Positions 45,173 through 54,841 of a stretch of DNA of 64,000 nt are shown in pieces (the first letter of the stretch is position 1; each line of letters begins with the position of its first letter). Location of the stretch: contig NZ_BJHU01000043.1 of NCBI RefSeq assembly GCF_005405905.1, positions 62,001 to 126,000 of the forward strand, written 5' to 3'. Made by a program: the position numbers and the translations under genes. The DNA comes from Acidovorax sp. NB1 (GTDB taxonomy: Bacteria > Pseudomonadota > Gammaproteobacteria > Burkholderiales > Burkholderiaceae_C). The notes under the pieces were generated by a model. That model was not told the DNA's origin. It made no database searches and saw nothing but the letters and a program-made list of their open reading frames with translations.

Positions 45173-46471
45173 ATGGACGTCATCATCGCGTTGGGCCTGA
45201 TCATTGTGCTGTTCGCAGTGCTCGGCTCGGGCCTGTGGATCGGCCTGTCATTGCTGGCAGTGGCTTTGGTCGGCATGGAATTTTTTACCAACCGCCCCGT
45301 GGGCGACAGCATGATGCTGACCATCTGGGGGTCTACCTCCAGTTGGACGCTCACGGCTTTGCCGCTGTTTCTGTGGATGGGCGAAATCCTTTTCCGCAGC
45401 AAGCTGTCGAGCAGCATGTTCAAGGGCCTGGCCCCGTGGCTGGAGCGCCTGCCGGGCCGCCTGCTGCATGTGAACGTGGTGGGTTGCACCATCTTTGCCG
45501 CCATTTCGGGCTCGTCGGCCGCCACCTGCGCCACCATTGGCAAGATCACGCTGCCTGAACTCAAGCAGCGCGGCTACCCCGAAGACATTTCGGTGGGCAC
45601 CCTGGCTGGGGCGGGCACGCTGGGCCTGCTCATTCCGCCGTCGATCATCATGATCGTCTATGGTGTGGCGGCCAATGTGTCGATCTCCAAGCTCTTCCTG
45701 GCGGGCGTGATTCCAGGCCTGCTGCTGGCAGCACTGTTCATGGGCTACATCATCGTGTGGGCACTGTTCAACAAGGACAAGGTGCCAGCGCCTGATGCCC
45801 GGCTGAGCTTTGCACAGAAGCTCTACGCCTCGCGCCACCTGATTCCCGTGGTGTCGCTCATCGTGGTGGTGCTGGGCGCCATCTACAGCGGCATCGCCAC
45901 GGCCACCGAGGCCGCCGCGCTGGGCGTGGCCGGGTCGCTGATCCTGGCCAAGATCGAGGGCTCGCTCAACTGGGCCCGCTTTAAGGAAGGCCTGGTGGCG
46001 GCCTGCCGCGTGTACTGCATGATCGGCCTCATCCTGGCTGGCGCAGCCTTCCTCACGCTGGCCATGGGTTTCATCGGCCTGCCACGGCACCTGGCCGAGT
46101 TCATCGGCGCGCTGCACCTGTCGCCGTTTGCGCTGATGCTGCTGCTCATCGTGTTCTTCATCATCCTGGGCTGCTTTCTGGATGGCATCTCCATGGTGGT
46201 GCTGACCATTGCCGTGCTGCTGCCCACGGTGGAGGCTGCGGGCTTTGACCTGGTGTGGTTCGGCATTTTCATCGTGCTGGTGGTCGAGATGGCGCAGATC
46301 ACGCCGCCCGTGGGCTTCAACCTGTTCGTGCTGCAGGGCATGACGCGCCGCGAAGTCACATGGATCGCCCGCACCGCGCTGCCTTTATTCGCGCTGATGA
46401 TTGTTGCCGTCGTCACGACCTACTTCGTGCCCGACGTGGTGCTCTGGCTGCCGCGCCAGATGCAAGGCTGA
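45173..46471 (+). CDS. TRAP transporter large permease, DctM family
   Basis: 432 residues, about 12 spans. Blocks: FAAISGSSAATCATIG, GAGTLGLLIPPSIIMIVYG, FFIILGCFLDGISMVVLTIAVLL and MAQITPPVGFNLFVLQGM. It has a GGAGA site before the ATG. A second receptor gene follows directly, so this permease pair may serve two receptors. Confidence 0.95.
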   Translation: MDVIIALGLIIVLFAVLGSGLWIGLSLLAVALVGMEFFTNRPVGDSMMLTIWGSTSSWTLTALPLFLWMGEILFRSKLSSSMFKGLAPWLERLPGRLLHVNVVGCTIFAAISGSSAATCATIGKITLPELKQRGYPEDISVGTLAGAGTLGLLIPPSIIMIVYGVAANVSISKLFLAGVIPGLLLAALFMGYIIVWALFNKDKVPAPDARLSFAQKLYASRHLIPVVSLIVVVLGAIYSGIATATEAAALGVAGSLILAKIEGSLNWARFKEGLVAACRVYCMIGLILAGAAFLTLAMGFIGLPRHLAEFIGALHLSPFALMLLLIVFFIILGCFLDGISMVVLTIAVLLPTVEAAGFDLVWFGIFIVLVVEMAQITPPVGFNLFVLQGMTRREVTWIARTALPLFALMIVAVVTTYFVPDVVLWLPRQMQG

Positions 46472-46509
46472 TCCACCGCACTGCGACCCAGCCTGCACAG
46501 GAGTCCCCC

Positions 46510-47475
46510 ATGAAAACCGTTGCGTTTCTGGCCGCGCTCGCCGTGGCCCCGGTGCTACACGCCCAAACCCAGTGGAAACTGGCCACGGGCTACCGCACAG
46601 AGTCTTTCCACACCCGCAATGTGGTGCAGTTTGCGCAGGACGTGGAGCGCGCCTCGGGCGGGGCGTTGCGCATCGAGGTCCATGCCAACAACACGCTGTT
46701 CAAGCTGGGCGAGATTCCCCAGGCCGTGCAGGACGGCAAGGTCCAGGCAGGCGAGACCATCATGACCAGCCTGGTGCAGGCCATGCCCATTGCCGGAGCC
46801 GATGCGGTGCCCTTTGTGGTGCGCAGCTACGCCGATGCGCGCCGCCTGTGGGATTTGCAGCGCCCGCTGATCGATGCGCACTTTGCGGCCAAGGGCCTCA
46901 AGGCCTTGTATGCCGTGCCCTGGCCGCCGCAGGGACTGTTCTCCATCGCGCCCGTGCGCTCCTCGGCCGATTTCAAGGGCACACGCATGCGCACCTACAA
47001 CCCAGCCACGGTGCGCATTGCCGAGCTGCTGGGCGCCGCCCCGGTGGATGTGCCCATGGTCGAGGTCAACAAGGCGCTGTCGGCGGGCAAGCTCGATTCC
47101 ATGATCACCTCCGCCCTGACCGGGGTGGAGAACCAGGTCTGGGGCCAGATCAAGCAGTACTACGGCATCAATGCCTGGTTCCCCAAGAACATCGTTTTTG
47201 TGAACCAGCAGGCCTTTGATGCACTGCCGCCCCCGGCGCGCCAGGCCGTGACCCAGGCAGCCGCCGAGGCCGAAACGCGCGGCTGGGCCCTGAGCGCGGC
47301 CGTGGCCGAAGAGTCGGTGGGCGAGCTGCAACGCAAGGGCATCAAGGTCGAACGCGCATCCGCCGAGCTGGACACCGAACTCAAGCGCCTGGGCGAACGC
47401 TTTTCCCGGGAATGGGTGCAGTCGGTTGGCAACGAGGCCAACAAGATTTTCATTCCCTACTACTTTCAACGTTAG
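46510..47475 (+). CDS. Second TRAP periplasmic receptor, DctP family
   Basis: 321 residues. Signal peptide ending VLHAQ; the ATG at 46510 follows AGGAG. It is clearly homologous to the receptor at 43571, with the same length and shared blocks (LATGYRTESFHTRNVVQFAQD, TRMRTYNPATVRIAELL, YYGINAWFPKNIVFVNQQAFD). A local duplication with the permeases in between is likely. No other Q/M genes follow, so it shares them or has a regulatory or second-ligand role. Confidence 0.93.
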   Translation: MKTVAFLAALAVAPVLHAQTQWKLATGYRTESFHTRNVVQFAQDVERASGGALRIEVHANNTLFKLGEIPQAVQDGKVQAGETIMTSLVQAMPIAGADAVPFVVRSYADARRLWDLQRPLIDAHFAAKGLKALYAVPWPPQGLFSIAPVRSSADFKGTRMRTYNPATVRIAELLGAAPVDVPMVEVNKALSAGKLDSMITSALTGVENQVWGQIKQYYGINAWFPKNIVFVNQQAFDALPPPARQAVTQAAAEAETRGWALSAAVAEESVGELQRKGIKVERASAELDTELKRLGERFSREWVQSVGNEANKIFIPYYFQR

Positions 47476-47501
47476 TCCGTTAACCAGTGAGTCTCATCAC
47501 C

Positions 47502-50500
47502 ATGCAAGCATCCTCCACCATGACCACCGCACCGGCTGGCAACCGCTGGCAGTTCTGGATCGACCGGGGCGGCACCTTCACCGACATCGTGGCCAAGCGG
47601 CCCGATGGCTCGCTCACCACCCACAAGCTGCTGTCCGAGAACCCCGAGCAGTACAAGGATGCGGCCGTGGCAGGCATCCGCCACCTGCTGGGCCTTGCGC
47701 CTGGCGAGCCGGTGACACCCGCGCTGGTCGAATGCGTGAAGATGGGTACCACCGTGGCCACCAACGCATTGCTGGAACGCAAGGGCGAGCCCACGCTGCT
47801 GGTCACTACACGCGGTTTTCGCGATGCGCTGCGCATCGCCTACCAGAATCGCCCGCGCCTGTTTGACCGCCACATCCAGCTGCCTGAGCTGCTCTACACC
47901 GAAGTCATCGAAGCCCGTGAGCGCATGGGCGCCCATGGCGACGTGCTGCAGAACCTGGACGAAGCCACCTTGCGCGGTGACCTGCTGGCGGCCTACGGGC
48001 GCGGCCTGCGCAGCGTGGCCATTGTGTTCATGCACGGCTACCGCTATGCCCAGCACGAAAAGGCGGCGCAGCGCATTGCACGCGAGATCGGCTTCACGCA
48101 GATCAGCACCTCGCACGAAACCAGCCCCATGATGAAGTTCGTGAGCCGGGGCGACACCACAGTGGTGGATGCCTACCTCTCGCCCATCCTGCGCCGCTAT
48201 GTGGAGCAGGTGGCCTGCGAGATGCCGGGCGTCAAGCTGTTCTTCATGCAGTCGTCTGGTGGCCTCACCGATGCAGGCACGTTTCAGGGCAAGGACGCGA
48301 TCTTGTCTGGCCCTGCGGGCGGCATCGTCGGCATGGCACGCACGGCAGGCCTGGCCGGGCACGAAAAAGTCATCGGTTTTGACATGGGCGGCACGTCCAC
48401 CGATGTAAGCCACTACGCCGGTGCGTTCGAGCGTGAGTTCGAGACCCACGTGGCGGGTGTGCGCATGCGCGCGCCCATGATGAGCATCCACACGGTGGCG
48501 GCGGGCGGTGGCTCGGTGCTGGCGTACGACGGTTCCCGTTTTCGCGTCGGCCCCGAGAGCGCAGGCGCCAACCCCGGCCCCGTGAGCTACCGCCGTGGCG
48601 GCCCGCTGGCCGTGACCGATGCGAACGTGATGGTGGGCAAGGTGCAGCCCCGCTACTTCCCCAGCGTGTTCGGCCCGGCGGCCAATGAAACGCTGGACGC
48701 CGATGCGGTGCGCGCCCGTTTTCAGGAGATCGCCACCCAGACCCAGCGCCAACCCGAGGAAGTGGCCGAGGGCTTCATCCAGATCGCCGTGCAGCAGATG
48801 GCCAACGCGATCAAGAAGATCAGCGTGGCGCGCGGCTATGACGTGACCCGCTACACCCTGCAGTGCTTTGGTGGCGCAGGCGGCCAGCATGCCTGCCTGG
48901 TGGCCGATGCGTTGGGCATGTCGCGCGTATTCGTGCACCCGCTTGCCGGTGTGCTCAGCGCCTACGGCATGGGCCTGGCCGACCAGACCGTGATCCGCGA
49001 GCAGGCAGTGGAAATGCCGCTGGCTGCAGCATCCTTGCCGCTGATCGCCGAGCGCCTGGACACGCTGGGCACTGCCGCGCAGGCCGAGCTGGAGCGCCAG
49101 CAGGTCAGCACCAACCCCGTGCAGGTGCGCCACAACGTGCATGTGCGCTACGAGGGCACCGATTCGGCCCTGGTCGTGCCGTTTGGCGACATGGCCAGCA
49201 TCCAGGCTGCGTTTGAAACGGCCTACCGCCAGCGTTTTGCCTTCCTCATGGCGGGCAAGGGCCTGGTGGTGGAGGCTGTCTCGGTCGAGGCCGTGATTGC
49301 AGGCGATGCCCCCGCCGAGCCGCACCTGGCAGTGCACCCGCACCGCAAGCACCCGCAGCGCGAAACCGTGCGCATGTATTCGGGAAGCCAGTGGCACGAC
49401 GCCGCCCTGGTGGTGCGTGAAGACCTGCGCCCCGGCGACGTGATCCCCGGTCCGGCCATCATTGCCGAGAAGAACACCACCACCGTGGTGGAGCCCGGCT
49501 GGTCTGCGCGTCTGACCGATCTGGACCACCTGGTGCTGGACCGCGTCACCGCCCGCAAGGTGCAGTACGCCGCCGGCACCACGGTGGACCCGGTGCTGCT
49601 GGAGGTGTTCAACAACCTGTTCATGAACATCGCCGAGCAGATGGGGCTGCAACTGCAGAACACGGCGTACTCGGTCAACATCAAGGAGCGCCTGGACTTC
49701 AGCTGCGCGTTGTTCGATGCTGCAGGTAACCTGATCGCCAATGCGCCCCACATGCCCGTGCACCTGGGCAGCATGGGTGAGAGCATCAAGACCGTGATCC
49801 GCGAGAACGCGGGCAAGATGCACCCGGGCGATGTGTACATGCTCAACGACCCGTACCACGGTGGCACCCACCTGCCCGATGTGACGGTTATCACGCCGGT
49901 CTATGTGTCCGAAGGTGCCGAGCCCACGTTTTATGTGGGCAGCCGGGGCCACCATGCCGACATTGGCGGCACCACGCCGGGCTCCATGCCGCCGTTCTCC
50001 ACACGCATCGATGAAGAGGGCGTGCAGATCAACAACGTGAAGCTGGTGGACCGGGGCATCTTCCTGGAGGAAGAAGTGCGCACCCTGCTGGCCACGGGCG
50101 GTGGCACCACGCCATACCCCAGCCGCAACCCGCAGCAGAACCTGGCCGACCTGCGTGCGCAGATCGCCGCCAACGAAAAGGGCGTGCAAGAGCTGTCGAA
50201 GATGGTGGACCAGTTTGGCCTGGATGTCGTGCAGGCCTACATGCGCCATGTGCAGGACAACGCCGAAGAGTCCGTGCGCCGTGTGATCACCCACCTCAAG
50301 GACGGCCAGTTCACGCTGCCGCTGGACAACGGCGCGCAGATCAGCGTGGCGGTCAAGGTCAATGTGGCCGAGCGCAGTGCAGTGATCGACTTTGCGGGTA
50401 CCAGCGCGCAGCAGATGAACAACTTCAACGCCCCGCGTGCCGTGTGCATGGCGGCCGTGCTGTATGTGTTCCGCACGCTGGTGGACGACGACATCCCGCT

Positions 50501-51164
50501 CAATGCCGGGTGCCTCAAGCCGCTGCAGGTCATCATTCCGCAGGGCTCCATGCTCAATCCCAACCCGCCGGCCTCGGTGGTGGCGGGCAATGTGGAGACC
50601 TCCACCTGCATCACCAACGCGCTGTTCGGCGCCCTGGGGGTGATGGCGGGCAGCCAGCCCACCATGAACAACTTCACCTTTGGCAATGCGCAGTACCAGT
50701 ACTACGAAACCATCGCCGGTGGCAGCGGCGCGGGCGCAGTGCTGGATGCCTCGGGCCAGGCCGTGCGTGGCTTTGATGGCACCAGCGTGGTTCAGACGCA
50801 TATGACCAACTCGCGCCTGACCGACCCCGAGGTGCTGGAGTTCCGCTTCCCGGTGGTGCTCGACAGCTACGAGATCCAGCGCGGCTCGGGCGGTGCAGGC
50901 CGCTGGGCGGGGGGCGACGGTGGCGTGCGGCGTGTGCGCTTCCTGGAGGCGATGACGGCCAGCATCCTTTCGAACGGGCGCCTGAATCCCGCCTTCGGCA
51001 TGGCGGGTGGAAAGCCAGGCCGCGCGGGCGCCAACCGGGTGCTGCGCGCCAACGGCCAGGTCGAAGAGCTGGGCCACATCGGCGCCGCGCTCATGGAGCC
51101 GGGTGACGTGTTCGAGATATCTACACCCGGCGGTGGCGGGTTTGGAGAGTGTGTCGCGCACTGA
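47502..51164 (+). CDS. Fused 5-oxoprolinase (hydantoinase A and B domains)
   Basis: 1220 residues, resembling the ATP-dependent 5-oxoprolinase of eukaryotes, in which the HyuA-like (about 10-690) and HyuB-like (about 700-1215) parts are one chain. It hydrolyses 5-oxo-L-proline to L-glutamate with ATP. The N-terminal phosphate loop is [12 protein letters not shown] second actin-fold signature [13 protein letters not shown] lies near 300. The B part starts [15 protein letters not shown] and includes [15 protein letters not shown] 47502 is preferred over a GTG five codons upstream and an ATG six codons later. Context with a D-glutamate cyclase family gene and TRAP receptors supports a role in 5-oxoproline use. 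A related hydantoin or other lactam is the alternative. Confidence 0.9.
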   Translation: MQASSTMTTAPAGNRWQFWIDRGGTFTDIVAKRPDGSLTTHKLLSENPEQYKDAAVAGIRHLLGLAPGEPVTPALVECVKMGTTVATNALLERKGEPTLLVTTRGFRDALRIAYQNRPRLFDRHIQLPELLYTEVIEARERMGAHGDVLQNLDEATLRGDLLAAYGRGLRSVAIVFMHGYRYAQHEKAAQRIAREIGFTQISTSHETSPMMKFVSRGDTTVVDAYLSPILRRYVEQVACEMPGVKLFFMQSSGGLTDAGTFQGKDAILSGPAGGIVGMARTAGLAGHEKVIGFDMGGTSTDVSHYAGAFEREFETHVAGVRMRAPMMSIHTVAAGGGSVLAYDGSRFRVGPESAGANPGPVSYRRGGPLAVTDANVMVGKVQPRYFPSVFGPAANETLDADAVRARFQEIATQTQRQPEEVAEGFIQIAVQQMANAIKKISVARGYDVTRYTLQCFGGAGGQHACLVADALGMSRVFVHPLAGVLSAYGMGLADQTVIREQAVEMPLAAASLPLIAERLDTLGTAAQAELERQQVSTNPVQVRHNVHVRYEGTDSALVVPFGDMASIQAAFETAYRQRFAFLMAGKGLVVEAVSVEAVIAGDAPAEPHLAVHPHRKHPQRETVRMYSGSQWHDAALVVREDLRPGDVIPGPAIIAEKNTTTVVEPGWSARLTDLDHLVLDRVTARKVQYAAGTTVDPVLLEVFNNLFMNIAEQMGLQLQNTAYSVNIKERLDFSCALFDAAGNLIANAPHMPVHLGSMGESIKTVIRENAGKMHPGDVYMLNDPYHGGTHLPDVTVITPVYVSEGAEPTFYVGSRGHHADIGGTTPGSMPPFSTRIDEEGVQINNVKLVDRGIFLEEEVRTLLATGGGTTPYPSRNPQQNLADLRAQIAANEKGVQELSKMVDQFGLDVVQAYMRHVQDNAEESVRRVITHLKDGQFTLPLDNGAQISVAVKVNVAERSAVIDFAGTSAQQMNNFNAPRAVCMAAVLYVFRTLVDDDIPLNAGCLKPLQVIIPQGSMLNPNPPASVVAGNVETSTCITNALFGALGVMAGSQPTMNNFTFGNAQYQYYETIAGGSGAGAVLDASGQAVRGFDGTSVVQTHMTNSRLTDPEVLEFRFPVVLDSYEIQRGSGGAGRWAGGDGGVRRVRFLEAMTASILSNGRLNPAFGMAGGKPGRAGANRVLRANGQVEELGHIGAALMEPGDVFEISTPGGGGFGECVAH

Positions 51165-51181
51165 CTGCTGCGATAGGAGTA

Positions 51182-51209
51182 GGCGCTGGCTGCAGTTGCC
51201 GCCAGCGCC
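51182..51209 (+). promoter_or_regulatory. Hairpin between 5-oxoprolinase and chemoreceptor genes
   Basis: GGCGCTGGC and GCCAGCGCC are perfect 9-base arms around ten bases. There is no T-run. It could be a weak or Rho-linked stop. Confidence 0.45.
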
Positions 51210-51270
51210 GCCCTCGGTCCTGCATTCGGCCCCGCCGGGTGCGGGGCATGGATGAACCAGGAGAACGCTC

Positions 51271-52941
51271 ATGAACTACTTGCCCGCTACATCTGGTGTC
51301 TCTCACGCCACCTCCTTGCCTGGAGCGCCTCTTGATGCAACCGCTCAGGGGCCACGGGCCGACGAGGCCCAGGCGCCAGTTGTGGCCCGGCGGGGGCGCC
51401 GCAGCCTGAGCGTGGGTCAGAAGCTCGCAGCCAGCTTTGGCATCCTGGGCCTGGCTGTGGCGCTGCTGGGGGCCACCACCTGGATGACGGGGGAGGGCAC
51501 GGGCCGCCAGGCCGCGCTGCTGACGGCGGAGCAACTGCCCATCGAACGCTCGGTGCGCGACTGGAAAACGCAGTCGGTGGCCATCGGCCAGATTGCGCTG
51601 CGCGCCACGCTGTCGTCGGACGTGTTCCCGCTGGTGGCTGAGATGCGCACCCAGCTGGCCGCCGAAGACGCCCTGCGCAAGCGCATCGAGGCAGCCCTGG
51701 CCCAGGCCTCGACCGCCGAAAGCACCAAGCCCCTGTGGGCCGAGGCCCAGGCGCAGCGGCAGCGCTATGCGGTGCTGCGCGATGCGCTGGTGCAGAACGC
51801 TCTCGAGGCCAAGATCATTAGCCAGAAGGAGCTGCAGGAGCATGCCGCCGCCCTGGCCCAGTACCTTAAGGCCATCGACCAGTTGCTGGCAGCGTCGGAG
51901 CAGGCATCGCTAAAAGCGGGCGACAGCATGATCAGCGATGCCTCGCGCGCGCAGTGGATCAGCGCCATTGCGGTGCTGGTGGTGGTGGGCCTGTCTGCGC
52001 TGTTTGGCTGGCTGCTGCGGCGCTCCATCGTGTTGCCGCTGCGCCAGGCCTCAGAAGCCGCTGCGGTGGTGGCGCGCGGCGATCTCACGGTGCGCATGGA
52101 CACGCAGCGCACCGACGAGATCGGCCAGCTGCTCATGGCGCTCAATCGCATGGTCGAATCCCTGCACTACGTGGTGACCGAGGTGCGCGATTCGGGCGAG
52201 TCTATCCATGTGGCCAGCTCCGAGGTGGCGGCGGGCAACACCGACCTGAGCGCCCGCACCGAGCACGCGGCCAGCAACCTGCAGCAGACGGCGGCCAGCA
52301 TCGCCCAGCTGGCGCAGATGGTGGCGGCCAATGCCGACAGCACACGCCAGGCCAACGCACTGGCCCACAGCGCCACGCAGGTGGCCAGCAAGGGCGGCGA
52401 GGTGGTCCACCAGGTGGTCAAGACCATGGAAGAGATCAACGCCAGCAGCAAGAAGATTGCCGACATCGTGGGCATCATCGACGGCATTGCGTTCCAGACG
52501 AACATCCTCGCGCTCAACGCTGCCGTGGAGGCCGCCCGCGCGGGCGAGCAGGGGCGTGGCTTTGCCGTGGTGGCCAGCGAGGTGCGCGGCCTGGCCGGGC
52601 GCAGCGCCAACGCGGCGCGCGAGATCAAGGCACTGATTTCCGACAGCGTGGCCAAAGTGAGCGATGGCGCCAGACTGGTGGTGACCGCAGGCTCCACCAT
52701 GGGCGACATCGTGCACAGCGTGGAGCGCGTGACCACGCTGATGTCCGAGATCAACGAAGCCAGCAGCGAACAGAGCACACAGATCGGCCAGGTGAGCCAG
52801 GCGGTGGACCAGCTCGACCACATGACGCAGCAGAACGCCGCGCTGGTGGAAGAGGGCGCTGCCGCCGCCCAGAGCCTCAAGGACCAGGCCAACCGGCTGG
52901 CCGGTGCCATGGGCCAGTTTCAGCTGGCGCGGGTGGCGTAA
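51271..52941 (+). CDS. Methyl-accepting chemotaxis protein
   Basis: 556 residues. Membrane spans lie at about 52-72 and 227-249, with a helical four-helix-bundle type periplasmic domain between them, then HAMP. The signalling tip IVGIIDGIAFQTNILALNAA continues to RGFAVVASEVRGLA (about 399-442) and is fully conserved. No C-terminal NWETF-like tether is present. The cytoplasmic N-terminus of 50 residues before the first span is unusually long. Its position after the 5-oxoprolinase operon invites the idea that it senses the same substrate, but no sequence evidence shows this. Confidence 0.94.
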   Translation: MNYLPATSGVSHATSLPGAPLDATAQGPRADEAQAPVVARRGRRSLSVGQKLAASFGILGLAVALLGATTWMTGEGTGRQAALLTAEQLPIERSVRDWKTQSVAIGQIALRATLSSDVFPLVAEMRTQLAAEDALRKRIEAALAQASTAESTKPLWAEAQAQRQRYAVLRDALVQNALEAKIISQKELQEHAAALAQYLKAIDQLLAASEQASLKAGDSMISDASRAQWISAIAVLVVVGLSALFGWLLRRSIVLPLRQASEAAAVVARGDLTVRMDTQRTDEIGQLLMALNRMVESLHYVVTEVRDSGESIHVASSEVAAGNTDLSARTEHAASNLQQTAASIAQLAQMVAANADSTRQANALAHSATQVASKGGEVVHQVVKTMEEINASSKKIADIVGIIDGIAFQTNILALNAAVEAARAGEQGRGFAVVASEVRGLAGRSANAAREIKALISDSVAKVSDGARLVVTAGSTMGDIVHSVERVTTLMSEINEASSEQSTQIGQVSQAVDQLDHMTQQNAALVEEGAAAAQSLKDQANRLAGAMGQFQLARVA

Positions 52942-52947
52942 AAATCA

Positions 52948-53000
52948 ATAAAAAAGGGGCCCTGCGCGAGCCCCTTAAGCATTGTTCGCTATCAATTTTG
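52948..53000 (+). repeat. Dispersed repeat copy 10, terminator between convergent genes
   Basis: AAAAAAGGGGCCCTGCGCGA, then CGCTATCAATTTTG, matching the family. AAGGGGC (52954-52960) and GCCCCTT (52970-52976) form a hairpin. On the minus strand it is followed by T6, making a terminator for the ETF-QO gene. Confidence 0.7.
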
Positions 53001-53001
53001 A

Positions 53002-54702
53002 TTACATGCCCGAGTAGTTCGGGCCGCCGCCGCCTTCGGGTGTCACCCACACGATGTTCTGCGTGGGGTCCTTGATGTCGCAGGTCTTGCAGTGCACGCA
53101 GTTCTGCGCGTTGATCTGCAGGCGCTGGGCGTTGCCGCCCTTGGCTTCATCGGCCACGAACTCGTACACACCGGCAGGGCAGTAACGGGCCTCGGGGCCT
53201 GCGTACTTGGTCAGGTTGATGTTGACCGGCACGCTCGCGTCCTTGAGCGTGAGGTGGGCGGGCTGGTTCTCTTCGTGGTTGGTGTTGCTGATGAACACGC
53301 TGGAGAGGCGGTCAAACGTGAGCTTGCCATCGGGCTTGGGGTAGACGATGGGCTTGCACTCTGCAGCGGGCTTCAGGTACGCGTGGTCGGGCTTGTCGCG
53401 GTGCAGCGTCCAGGGGATGTGGCCGCGCAGCACAAACTGCTCGAAACCGTTCATCAGCGTGGCCGTGGTCAGGCCGTACTTGAACCAGTTCTTGAAGTTG
53501 CGGTCCTTGTTCAGCTCGGTGTAGAGCCAGCTTGCCTCGAAGGCTTCGGGGTAGGCGGTCAGCTCGTCGTGCTGGCGGCCCGCCACCACGGCGTCGTAGG
53601 CGGCTTCGGCCGCCAGCATGCCGGTCTTGATGGCGGCGTGGCTGCCCTTGATGCGGCCCACGTTCAGGTAGCCCGCGTTGCAGCCCACCAGTGCGCCACC
53701 CGGGAACACCGTCTTGGGCAGGGCATTGATGCCGCTAGCGTTGATGGCGCGCGCGCCATACGACAGGCGCTTGGCCGTGATCTCGCCCTTTTCGTTCTCG
53801 AAGTAGTAGCGGACGTTGGGGTGCGTCTTCCAGCGCTGGAATTCCTCGAACGGGCTCAGGTAAGGGTTGGCATAACCCAGGCCGGTGACGAAGCCCAGCG
53901 CCACCTTGTTGCCCTCCAGGTGGTACAGGAAGGCGCCGCCGTAGGTGTCGTTCTCCATGGGCCAGCCAGCGGTGTGCATTACAAAGCCGGGCTGGTGCTT
54001 CTTGGGGTCGATCTCCCACAGCTCCTTCACGCCAATGCCGAAGCTTTGCGGGTCGCGGTCCTTGTCGAGGTGGAACTTGGCGATCAGCTGCTTACCCAGG
54101 TGGCCGCGTGCGCCTTCGGCAAACACGGTGTACTTGCCCAGCAGCTCCATGCCGAGCTGGAAGTTCTCGGTGGGCTCGCCGTCCTTGCCGATGCCCATGT
54201 TGCCGGTGGCCACGCCTTTGACGGAGCCATTGTCGTTGTAGAGCACCTCGGCAGCCGTGAAGCCGGGGAAGATTTCCACGCCCAGGGCTTCGGCCTGCTC
54301 GCCCAGCCACTTGGTGAGTGCACCCAGGCTGATGATGTAGTTGCCGTGGTTGTGTGCAAACGGCGGCAGGAACATGTTGGGCACGCGAAAGCCCGATTTT
54401 TCACCAAGGAAGATGTAGGCGTCGTCGGTGACGGGCTGGTTCAGCGGCGCGCCGCGCTTTTTCCAGTCGGGGATCAGCTCGGTCAGTGCCTTGGGGTCCA
54501 TGATGGCGCCCGAGAGGATGTGTGCGCCAGGCTCGGAGCCTTTTTCGAGCACCACGACTGAGACATCCTGGCCTTTTTCTGCCGCCAATTGCTTCAGGCG
54601 GATGGCTGTGGCCAAACCGCCAGGGCCACCGCCAACGACCACCACGTCGTATTCCATGGATTCGCGGGGGCCATATTGGGCGAGGATTTCTTCGTTTGTC
54701 AT
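53002..54702 (-). CDS. Electron transfer flavoprotein-ubiquinone oxidoreductase
   Basis: 566 residues. Takes electrons from ETF, reduced by acyl-CoA and other dehydrogenases, to ubiquinone at the membrane. FAD-binding VVVGGGPGGLATAIRL lies near the N-terminus. A 4Fe-4S cluster region with CVHCKTCDIKDPTQNI is at the C-terminus, and ALGFVTGLGYANPYLSPFEEFQRWK is a typical central block. The start at 54702 (MTNEEILAQYGPRESMEYD) is the first with family character; the longer frame adds 33 residues. Confidence 0.96.
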   Translation of the reverse strand: MTNEEILAQYGPRESMEYDVVVVGGGPGGLATAIRLKQLAAEKGQDVSVVVLEKGSEPGAHILSGAIMDPKALTELIPDWKKRGAPLNQPVTDDAYIFLGEKSGFRVPNMFLPPFAHNHGNYIISLGALTKWLGEQAEALGVEIFPGFTAAEVLYNDNGSVKGVATGNMGIGKDGEPTENFQLGMELLGKYTVFAEGARGHLGKQLIAKFHLDKDRDPQSFGIGVKELWEIDPKKHQPGFVMHTAGWPMENDTYGGAFLYHLEGNKVALGFVTGLGYANPYLSPFEEFQRWKTHPNVRYYFENEKGEITAKRLSYGARAINASGINALPKTVFPGGALVGCNAGYLNVGRIKGSHAAIKTGMLAAEAAYDAVVAGRQHDELTAYPEAFEASWLYTELNKDRNFKNWFKYGLTTATLMNGFEQFVLRGHIPWTLHRDKPDHAYLKPAAECKPIVYPKPDGKLTFDRLSSVFISNTNHEENQPAHLTLKDASVPVNINLTKYAGPEARYCPAGVYEFVADEAKGGNAQRLQINAQNCVHCKTCDIKDPTQNIVWVTPEGGGGPNYSGM

Positions 54703-54803
54703 GGGCTTCTCGTCGGGCGTTTGATAATGGACTATTGTCGGCAGAGCATGGGCCAGACCCTGTCTGTCTGGCGACTGATTGTATTCACGGAATATGGACA
54801 ATC

Positions 54804-54815
54804 GAACGACCGTTC
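54804..54815. promoter_or_regulatory. TetR-like operator candidate between ETF-QO and SDR
   Basis: GAACGACCGTTC, with arms GAACG/CGTTC around two bases. TetR repressors of acyl-CoA metabolism often bind sites of this kind. It lies 27 bases before the SDR start. Confidence 0.4.
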
Positions 54816-54841
54816 TTTTTTGATCAGTGGGGAGACTCTAA

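Noticed and set aside
47472-51272. 1266-residue open frame on the minus strand opposite the 5-oxoprolinase
   Set aside because: It is rich in His, Arg, Gly and Ala without any domain, while the opposite strand encodes a clear 5-oxoprolinase. Long antisense frames are common in GC-rich genes.
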